Source: Oscillospiraceae bacterium (GTDB taxonomy: Bacteria; Bacillota; Clostridia; Oscillospirales; Oscillospiraceae). Taken from it: 7,255 nt of DNA. The stretch is taken from contig JAFYUG010000084.1 of assembly GCA_017558545.1 (NCBI GenBank), positions 1 to 7,255 of the forward strand. Reading direction: 5' to 3'. This document shows, in pieces, positions 1 through 4,648 of this stretch (positions are counted from its first letter, which is position 1; the number at the start of each line of letters is the position of its first letter). The notes under the pieces are model-generated. The model worked only from the letters and a program-made list of their open reading frames with translations. It searched no databases and was not told the origin of the DNA. The translations under genes were made by a program, and so were the position numbers.

Positions 1-100
1 AAAAGCCGACCTCCGGATTTTCCGGTACTTCTACATCCGGTAGTAGATAGTCACCCACTTGCTTGTAGGTACCGCCAAGTTCTTCAAAGATTGATTTCAT
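1..100 (-). CDS. tnpV: TnpV-type transposon-encoded protein, N-terminal 33 residues (runs off the left edge)
   Basis: Read on the minus strand from an ATG at 98-100, the frame is open to the window edge and gives 33 residues. It starts MKSIFEELGG, followed by TYKQVGDYLLPDVEVP. This agrees with the N-terminus I know for TnpV, a small protein of unknown biochemical role carried by Tn4451/Tn5397-like and other integrative elements of Clostridia; full-length members are roughly 110-130 residues. The start is supported by a perfect AGGAGG (minus strand, 109-114) eight bases upstream, and a promoter-like pair lies further up. Its presence implies that mobile-element DNA extends to the left of the window. 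The gene is incomplete only because the window ends. The family call rests on recognition of a short segment, so I am fairly but not fully sure. Confidence 0.72.
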   Translation of the reverse strand, partial: MKSIFEELGGTYKQVGDYLLPDVEVPENPEVGF

Positions 101-133
101 TTACTTCGCCTCCTGTTTTGTTTTTCTGCTCCC

Positions 134-162
134 ATTGTAGATGCTAAAAGGCAGTGCGACAA
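134..162 (-). promoter_or_regulatory. Possible sigma-A promoter for the tnpV-like gene
   Basis: On the minus strand, TTGTCG (157-162) and TACAAT (134-139) are separated by 17 bases. The -10 box has five of six consensus bases and the -35 box four of six. Transcription would begin near 127, leaving a leader of about 27 bases with the AGGAGG site in the right place before the ATG at 100. This is a motif match only. It lies downstream of the terminator at 182-236, so tnpV would be transcribed independently of the abrB-like gene. Confidence 0.4.
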
Positions 163-181
163 ATGTGCGAAGTGCGCAAAA

Positions 182-236
182 CAAAAAAGAAACCCCGAAA
201 AGTGTTGCTGCACAACACCTTTCGGGATTTATCTTT
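182..236 (-). terminator. Intrinsic terminator after the abrB-like gene (possibly bidirectional)
   Basis: CCCGAAA (194-200) pairs with TTTCGGG (220-226). After one A/C mismatch, GTGTTG (202-207) pairs with CAACAC (213-218) around the loop CTGCA. Read on the minus strand, the stem is followed by GGTTTCTTTTTTG (181-193), a good U-tract, about 20 bases after the stop codon of the abrB-like gene. On the plus strand the trailing sequence ATTTATCTTTT is weaker, so termination in that direction is possible but less convincing. Confidence 0.85.
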
Positions 237-245
237 TGCGGTGGT

Positions 246-428
246 TTAAGTAGATTTCCAGCCTCTTCGTTTGCTCAAATCAAGCATTGCAAAGCAAAAA
301 GCTTCCCAACCTGTCAATGTTGTCTGTGACGGGTCACCCTCGCGGATGCGCATGGTGCGGCGGATTTCCTTGGGTATAACCACGCGGCCAAGGTCGTCTA
401 TTCTTCTCACAATCCCTGTTGCTTTCAT
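246..428 (-). CDS. AbrB/SpoVT-type DNA-binding protein with an aberrant, probably truncated C-terminus
   Basis: The 60-residue product opens with MKATGIVRRIDDLGRVVIP and continues KEIRRTMRIREGDP, the hallmark swapped-hairpin DNA-binding domain of the AbrB/SpoVT transition-state regulators, which bind DNA as dimers. The start is firm: GAGGAG (minus strand, 438-443) lies nine bases before the ATG. Family members continue after GDP with a segment like LEIF that completes the fold, and are usually about 80 residues (AbrB-like) or about 180 (SpoVT). Here the sequence after Pro33 (near 330) is unrelated (SQTTLTGWEAF..., ending RRGWKST) and stops at residue 60. The gene therefore looks broken by an insertion or deletion, with the tail read from foreign DNA. 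It is followed by a good terminator. Whether the short protein folds or acts is unknown; I would treat it as a probable pseudogene fragment with an intact start. Confidence 0.75.
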   Translation of the reverse strand: MKATGIVRRIDDLGRVVIPKEIRRTMRIREGDPSQTTLTGWEAFCFAMLDLSKRRGWKST

Positions 429-487
429 ATATCCTGTCTCCTCTTGAATTTTTAAGATGCGAAGTTAGTATTTGTAAGCGCTCGAAG

Positions 488-493
488 ATTATA
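488..493 (-). promoter_or_regulatory. Possible -10 box for the abrB-like gene
   Basis: On the minus strand a TATAAT hexamer lies at 488-493, about 60 bases before the ATG at 428. No good -35 box is found at 16-18 bases. A TTCAAA at 515-520 is 21 bases away, which is too far for a standard sigma-A promoter. A promoter must exist in this divergent gap, but this one is only a candidate. Confidence 0.3.
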
Positions 494-507
494 CCGAAGG
501 AAATTAT

Positions 508-536
508 TAGTTTTTTTGAAAAGAATGTGGTATAAT
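508..536 (+). promoter_or_regulatory. Extended -10 promoter for the aldo/keto reductase gene
   Basis: A perfect TATAAT (531-536) is preceded by TGG (528-530), which fits the TGN extended -10 motif common in Gram-positive promoters. The corresponding -35 region (TAGTTT, 508-513) is poor, which extended -10 promoters tolerate. The transcript would start near 543, leaving a short leader of about 18 bases that just accommodates the ribosome binding site. Confidence 0.6.
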
Positions 537-560
537 AAATTTCATAAGAGGTGATAAAGA

Positions 561-1481
561 ATGAAATACATCAATCTTGGAAAAACCGCCCTTTCTGTCC
601 CCGCCGTAGGCCTGGGATTTTGGAGAGCCGCCAATATGGAGGAGAAGGCTCTTGAAAGCCTCATTGCCGCCGCCATGGAGGAGGGGATAAACTTCTTTGA
701 CCATGCGGATATATACGGCAAGGGTCTTTGCGAGGAAAAGTTCGGCAAGGCCGTGGCCAATATGGCCATACCCAGAGAGAAAATGATTATCCAGTCCAAA
801 TGCGGCATAGTTCCGGGAGTGATGTATGATTTCTCGGAAGAGCATATTGTCTCCTCCGTTGAAGGCATTCTCGGGCGCCTTGGCACGGACTATCTGGATG
901 TTCTGTTGCTCCACCGCCCCGATGCCCTCATAGAGCCTGAGGAGGTGGCCTCCGCCTTTGATAAGCTCCACTCCGCAGGCAAGGTGCGCCATTTCGGCGT
1001 AAGCAACCATAGAAGCGGACAAATTGAGCTTATGAGAAGATCTCTCCATCAGGACATAGCCGCAAACCAGATGCAGTTTGGCCTTGGCTACTGCGGCATG
1101 ATTTCTCAGGGCTTTGAGGCAAACACCACAAGAGCCGATGCTGTGGACAGAGACGGAGAGATAATAGACTATTGCCGCCTCAATTCCATCACCATTCAAA
1201 CATGGTCTCCCTTCCAAACCGCCAACAAGGGCGGCGTGATTTTCGACCATCCCCAGCTTCCCGAGCTTAACGAGGCCATGGCCAAGATAGGCGAAAAATA
1301 CTCTGTCAGCAAAACCGCCGTGGCTACTGCGTGGGTGCTGCGCCATAGCGCAAAAATGCAGCTGATAACAGGCACCATGAGCGCCGACAGAATAAGGGAA
1401 ATTGCCAAGGGAGCGGAGATAGAGCTGACAAGAGAGGAATGGTATACTCTCTATAAGGCCGCAGGCCACACTCTGCCCTGA
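561..1481 (+). CDS. Aldo/keto reductase (YdhF/YcsN-like)
   Basis: This 306-residue protein is a NAD(P)H-dependent oxidoreductase of the aldo/keto reductase superfamily, a cytoplasmic (beta/alpha)8 barrel. The catalytic tetrad is visible at canonical positions: Asp47 (in NFFDHADIYG), Tyr52, Lys80 (in IIQSKCG) and His118 (in LLLHRPD). The HRPD form, the VSNH segment near 149 and WSPF near 213 point to the subgroup that includes E. coli YdhF and B. subtilis YcsN, whose natural substrates are poorly defined. Length is normal for the family. The start follows AGGTGA with good spacing and lies just after an extended -10 promoter. It is divergent from the abrB-like gene, and a separate strong promoter follows it, so it is not part of the lysine operon. 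No terminator was seen directly after its stop. The substrate cannot be told from sequence. Confidence 0.9.
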   Translation: MKYINLGKTALSVPAVGLGFWRAANMEEKALESLIAAAMEEGINFFDHADIYGKGLCEEKFGKAVANMAIPREKMIIQSKCGIVPGVMYDFSEEHIVSSVEGILGRLGTDYLDVLLLHRPDALIEPEEVASAFDKLHSAGKVRHFGVSNHRSGQIELMRRSLHQDIAANQMQFGLGYCGMISQGFEANTTRADAVDRDGEIIDYCRLNSITIQTWSPFQTANKGGVIFDHPQLPELNEAMAKIGEKYSVSKTAVATAWVLRHSAKMQLITGTMSADRIREIAKGAEIELTREEWYTLYKAAGHTLP

Positions 1482-1498
1482 AAAATTTGCACTTTCTC

Positions 1499-1527
1499 TT
1501 GACATACTGATTTTATAAGAGTACAAT
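1499..1527 (+). promoter_or_regulatory. Near-consensus sigma-A promoter of the lysine operon
   Basis: TTGACA (1499-1504) and TACAAT (1522-1527) are separated by exactly 17 bases; the -35 box is perfect and the -10 box has five of six consensus bases. Transcription would start near 1534, a few bases before the first strand of the riboswitch P1 stem. The promoter is intrinsically strong, so control would be expected at the level of the riboswitch. Confidence 0.88.
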
Positions 1528-1540
1528 TCCCTAAACTGAA

Positions 1541-1730
1541 TATTGCAATGAAAGGATAGAGGTGCGGTTGTCAAAAGTACCTCCGGCGTGAAAAGCGAGC
1601 CGCTGTCGCGTTGCCGGAGAGAAAGGGGCTGCTGCCGAAGGCGTGGGCTAAGCGAGCCACCGTCTGGTTATGCAGATAATATCTGCCTGACTGTCGCATT
1701 GTGCGGAGAGCTATGTATTGATTGCGAATA
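1541..1730 (+). promoter_or_regulatory. Lysine riboswitch (L-box) aptamer
   Basis: The conserved L-box blocks are present in order: GATAGAGGTGCG (1556-1567) followed by TCAAAAGTAC (1571-1580), then GGAGAGAAAGGGG, CTGCCGAAGG, and GCGGAGAGCTATG near the 3' end. The five-helix shape can be traced. P1 is TATTGCAAT (1541-1549) with ATTGCGAATA (1721-1730), one bulge. P2 is CTCCGGC (1581-1587) with GCCGGAG (1613-1619), with an inner GCGA/TCGC stem. P3 is GTGG/CCAC around 1644-1660. P4 is GCAGAT (1672-1677) with ATCTGC (1681-1686). P5 is CGCA (1695-1698) with TGCG (1702-1705). A loop CGCT in P2 (1601-1604) can pair with AGCG in P3, as expected for the known L2-L3 kissing contact. The family binds L-lysine and turns off lysine genes. 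It lies directly between the operon promoter and dapA. Confidence 0.95.
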
Positions 1731-1773
1731 CCGTCAAAAGATATGGCGGATAATTCGGGTATTAAGAACTTTC

Positions 1774-1814
1774 TCAGCCAATGCAGATTTCTGCCTTGGC
1801 TGATTTTTCTTTTT
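1774..1814 (+). terminator. Riboswitch-controlled intrinsic terminator upstream of dapA
   Basis: TCAGCCAA (1774-1781) pairs perfectly with TTGGCTGA (1796-1803). Inside it, after one mismatch, GCAG (1783-1786) pairs with CTGC (1791-1794) around the loop ATTT. The stem runs straight into TTTTTCTTTTT (1804-1814). It sits about 45 bases after the aptamer and before the dapA ribosome binding site, so it should be the expression platform. Lysine-bound aptamer would favour this hairpin and stop transcription before dapA. An alternative pairing of its 5' arm with the P5/P1 side of the aptamer is visible (see findings). Confidence 0.93.
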
Positions 1815-1864
1815 CCGATTCTTGCAATAAGCAGAAATTCAATTTTTGAAGGAGAATACCTACC

Positions 1865-2755
1865 ATGACCGCTAACCCCATCTTCCGTGGCGCAGCCACC
1901 GCCCTTGTAACCCCCATGCATGCAGACGGAGCCGTGGACTATGAGTCCTTTGGCCGCCTCATAGATTGGCAGATTGCCGAGGGTATAGACGCTCTCGTAA
2001 TCGCAGGCACCACCGGCGAAGGCTCCACCCTCTCCGACGCCGAGCACAGAGAGCTGCTGGCCTACGCCACCGAGCGCATCAATGGCCGCGTTCCCTGCAT
2101 CGTGGGCACCGGCTCTAACGATATTGCCTACGCCGTGGATCTCACCAAGTTTGCCTGCTCCATCGGCGCAGACGCCATGCTGGTTGTAACTCCTTACTAT
2201 AATAAGGCCACACAGAAAGGTCTCATCGCATCCTTCAACGCCATTGCCGATGCCTCCGATAAGCCCATCATCGCCTATAACGTTCCCTCCCGCACCGGCG
2301 TTGGCATTGAACCCTCCACCTATCTGGAACTGAGCAAGCACCCCAACATAACCGCCATCAAGGAAGCCAATGGCAACATCAGCAAGATTGTTGAAACCGC
2401 AGCTTTGGTGGGCGACAAGATGGACATCTATTCCGGCAACGATGACCAGATAGTTCCCATCCTCGCCATGGGCGGCAGCGGCGTTATCTCCGTTCTCAGC
2501 AACATCATGCCTGCTCAGACCAGCCGCCTTTGCCATAGCTTCTTCGAGGGCAATGTGGCAGAAAGCGCAAGAGCGCAGTGCGAATATACCCAGCTTATCA
2601 AGGCTCTCTTCTGCGAGGTCAACCCCATCCCCGTGAAGGCTGCCGTTGCGGCAATGGGCTTCGGCGGCAATAATCTCCGCCTGCCCCTCACTCCCATGGA
2701 AAGCGCCAACGAGGCAAAGCTGCTCTCTCTCATGGCAAAGCAGGGTCTTATCTGA
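1865..2755 (+). CDS. dapA: 4-hydroxy-tetrahydrodipicolinate synthase
   Basis: DapA (296 residues, usual size about 290-300) condenses pyruvate with L-aspartate 4-semialdehyde, the first step committed to diaminopimelate and lysine. It is a cytoplasmic TIM barrel, usually tetrameric. The active site is complete: TTGE at 49-52, VTPYYNK with Tyr112, IAYNVPSRTG with Tyr138 and Arg143, and the Schiff-base lysine Lys166 in AIKEANG, corresponding to Thr44, Tyr107, Tyr133, Arg138 and Lys161 of the E. coli enzyme. GVISVLSNI follows in the expected place. The ATG is preceded by AAGGAG (1849-1854) at ten bases. It is the first gene after the lysine riboswitch and terminator, so its expression should fall when lysine is plentiful. 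The next gene, dapB, starts 21 bases after its stop. Confidence 0.97.
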   Translation: MTANPIFRGAATALVTPMHADGAVDYESFGRLIDWQIAEGIDALVIAGTTGEGSTLSDAEHRELLAYATERINGRVPCIVGTGSNDIAYAVDLTKFACSIGADAMLVVTPYYNKATQKGLIASFNAIADASDKPIIAYNVPSRTGVGIEPSTYLELSKHPNITAIKEANGNISKIVETAALVGDKMDIYSGNDDQIVPILAMGGSGVISVLSNIMPAQTSRLCHSFFEGNVAESARAQCEYTQLIKALFCEVNPIPVKAAVAAMGFGGNNLRLPLTPMESANEAKLLSLMAKQGLI

Positions 2756-2776
2756 TATTAATTCGGGAGAAAAGAT

Positions 2777-3523
2777 ATGAGAATTCTTATAAACGGCATG
2801 CTGGGCCATATGGGCAGGGAAGTGCTCACCCTTGCCAAAGCCGGCTATAGAGGCGCCGAGGCGGTATGCGGCGTGGATATGAATAATGGGGAGATTGACG
2901 GCATAGTCTGCTATGATTCTCTCACCAATGCTCCCACCGATATAGACTGCGTGGTGGACTTCTCCCACCATAGCTGCACCGAGGCGCTCCTCGCTTGGTG
3001 CAAGGCAAACTCCATCCCCCTTGTTCTGGCCACCACCGGCCATACGGATGCTGAGCGCGCCGCCATTGCAGAGGCAGGGGAGAGTATACCCCTTTTCTTC
3101 GCCGCCAACTATTCCCTTGGCATAGCCCTTCTTATTGAGCTTGCCAAGAAAACCGCCGAGGCTATGCCCGATGCGGAAATAGAGATTATTGAAAAGCACC
3201 ATAACCGCAAGCTGGATGCCCCCAGCGGCACCGCTCTTGCCATAGGCAGAGCCTTGCAGAGCGTGCGCCCCGAGGCCGAGCTGAATCTTGGCCGCAGCGG
3301 CATGGCAAAGCGCAGTCCCAATGAAATTGGCATCCATGCCATACGCATGGGAAATATCGTGGGCGACCATGAGGTAATCGTGGGCACCATGAACCAGACC
3401 ATCACCCTCCGCCACGAGGCCCATTCCCGCGCCCTCTTCGCCGAAGGCGCTCTCTCCGCCGCTGCATGGCTTATGGGCAAGAGCGCAGGACTTTACGATA
3501 TGAAGGACATGGTGGCATTTTAA
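2777..3523 (+). CDS. dapB: 4-hydroxy-tetrahydrodipicolinate reductase
   Basis: DapB (248 residues, slightly shorter than the E. coli enzyme but normal for Clostridia) reduces the DapA product to tetrahydrodipicolinate with NAD(P)H. The N-terminal Rossmann fold shows GMLGHMG at 7-13. VVDFSHHS (59-66) and LATTGHT (84-90) follow. The catalytic and substrate-binding block EKHHNRKLDAPSGTA (139-153) contains His141, Lys145 and the DAPSGT signature. An acidic residue, Asp34, sits after the second strand, where the E. coli enzyme uses an acidic residue to bind the NADH ribose, so NADH use is plausible but not shown. The ribosome binding site GGGAGA lies about seven bases before the ATG, within the 21-base gap after dapA. 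A 132-base gap containing a paired hairpin repeat follows it. Confidence 0.96.
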   Translation: MRILINGMLGHMGREVLTLAKAGYRGAEAVCGVDMNNGEIDGIVCYDSLTNAPTDIDCVVDFSHHSCTEALLAWCKANSIPLVLATTGHTDAERAAIAEAGESIPLFFAANYSLGIALLIELAKKTAEAMPDAEIEIIEKHHNRKLDAPSGTALAIGRALQSVRPEAELNLGRSGMAKRSPNEIGIHAIRMGNIVGDHEVIVGTMNQTITLRHEAHSRALFAEGALSAAAWLMGKSAGLYDMKDMVAF

Positions 3524-3532
3524 GACAAATAC

Positions 3533-3615
3533 GGCGCGATGTGGGCATCGCGCCCTACCAACGATTATTCGCGATTTACCTGTTTTTTGTAGGGCGCTCC
3601 TGCCCTCAGAGCGCC
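3533..3615. repeat. BIME-like pair of inverted REP-type hairpins between dapB and ddh
   Basis: The first hairpin is GGCGCGATG (3533-3541), loop TGGG, CATCGCGCC (3546-3554). The second is GGCGCTC (3593-3599), a nine-base loop, GAGCGCC (3609-3615). The two are related copies in opposite orientation. Each carries GGCGC at one end, a GGGCA core and GCGCCCTAC at the other, so GCGCCCTAC (3550-3558) and GTAGGGCGC (3589-3597) are also perfect inverted repeats facing each other across 30 bases. This is the architecture of bacterial interspersed mosaic elements. It fills most of the gap between two co-transcribed genes. No long U-tract follows either hairpin, so it is not a standard terminator; it could alter RNA stability or polarity, which is inference. 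Confidence 0.8.
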
Positions 3616-3655
3616 GCAAAGATTTTCCCAAGCTACATATTAAGGAGCTTTCCCC

Positions 3656-4633
3656 ATGAAAATTGCAATTTACGGCTACGGCAATATAGGCAAGGGCGTT
3701 GAATGCGCCATTGCTCAAAATAGCGATGCGGAGCTTTTCGGCATCTTCACCCGAAGAGCACCCGAAAGCCTTGTAACTCTCACCGGAGCAAAGGTTTACC
3801 CCGCTGCTGACATAGATAAATATGCTGAGGAAATTGACGCCCTCATTATCTGCGCAGGCTCTGCCACAGACCTGCCCGAAATGACTCCCGCCCTTGCGGA
3901 AAAGTTCAATGTGGTGGACTCCTTCGATACCCATGCCCGCATCCCCCAGCATTTCGAGGCCGTCAACGCCGCTGCTGAAAAAGGCGGCAAGGTTGCTCTT
4001 ATTTCCGGCGGCTGGGATCCCGGTATGTTCTCCATAGCAAGGCTCTATGCCTCTGCCATTTTGCCCAACGGAAGGGACTATACCTTTTGGGGCAGAGGCG
4101 TAAGTCAGGGACACTCCGATGCCATTCGCCATGTGCCGGGAGTTTTGGATGCTCGCCAGTATACCGTGCCCGTAACTGAGGCCGTGGAGGCCGTGAGAAG
4201 GGGAGAGTGCCCCACTCTTACCACCCGTCAGAAGCATCTTCGCGAGTGCTACGTTGTTGCCGAGGAAGGCGCCGACAAAGAGGCCATAAGAGAGGCCATA
4301 GTCACCATGCCCAACTATTTTGCCGACTATGACACCACCGTGGAGTTCATCACAGCCGAGGAAATGGCCGCAAAGCACTCCGCCCTGCCCCATGGAGGCT
4401 GCGTCATAAGAAGCGGCGTCAGCGGCCTTAATGGCGAACATAAACACACCATTGAATATTCCCTCAATCTTGACTCCAACCCCGAATTCACCGCCAGCGT
4501 CCTTGTGGCCTGCGCCAGAGCAGTTGTCCGCATGGAGAAAAAGGGTGATGTTGGCTGCAAGACCATGTTTGATATACCCCCCTCTATGCTCTCCCCCCTC
4601 TCCCCCGAGGAGCTTAGAGCAAAAATGCTTTGA
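3656..4633 (+). CDS. ddh: meso-Diaminopimelate D-dehydrogenase
   Basis: Ddh (325 residues; the Corynebacterium glutamicum enzyme is about 320) uses NADPH and ammonia to convert tetrahydrodipicolinate to meso-diaminopimelate in one reversible step, replacing the four-step acylase routes. The N-terminal dinucleotide fold has GYGNIG at 7-12 and FTRRAP at 31-36, with the two arginines expected for NADPH. Family signatures follow in order: CAGSATDLPE (66-75), VDSFDTH (87-93), GGWDPGMFSI (118-127), FWGRGVSQGHSDA (144-156), then PHGG and a C-terminal NPEFTASV segment. These match the C. glutamicum enzyme closely as I remember it. The ATG follows AAGGAG (3642-3647) at eight bases. It lies between dapB, which makes its substrate, and lysA, which consumes its product, with only 15 bases before lysA. 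Confidence 0.96.
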   Translation: MKIAIYGYGNIGKGVECAIAQNSDAELFGIFTRRAPESLVTLTGAKVYPAADIDKYAEEIDALIICAGSATDLPEMTPALAEKFNVVDSFDTHARIPQHFEAVNAAAEKGGKVALISGGWDPGMFSIARLYASAILPNGRDYTFWGRGVSQGHSDAIRHVPGVLDARQYTVPVTEAVEAVRRGECPTLTTRQKHLRECYVVAEEGADKEAIREAIVTMPNYFADYDTTVEFITAEEMAAKHSALPHGGCVIRSGVSGLNGEHKHTIEYSLNLDSNPEFTASVLVACARAVVRMEKKGDVGCKTMFDIPPSMLSPLSPEELRAKML

Positions 4634-4648
4634 TACAGGATTGATTTT

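Noticed and set aside
141..329. A 62-residue plus-strand open frame at the left end
   Set aside because: It covers the terminator hairpin and the antisense of the abrB-like tail, lacks a ribosome binding site and shows no recognisable domain.
561..1481. Considered as the first gene of the lysine operon
   Set aside because: It has its own extended -10 promoter, and a near-consensus promoter plus riboswitch and terminator separate it from dapA.
507..1574. A 355-residue minus-strand open frame over the aldo/keto reductase gene
   Set aside because: It is codon-aligned antisense to a gene with a complete catalytic tetrad, and its translation shows no family features.
1588..1803. A 71-residue plus-strand open frame between the operon promoter and dapA, considered as a leader peptide
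   Set aside because: It lies inside the lysine aptamer and terminator, has no ribosome binding site, and contains no run of lysine codons as an attenuation peptide would.
1534..1814. T-box leader considered for the structured region upstream of dapA
   Set aside because: The conserved T-box sequence is absent, while the L-box blocks and five-helix layout of the lysine riboswitch are present.
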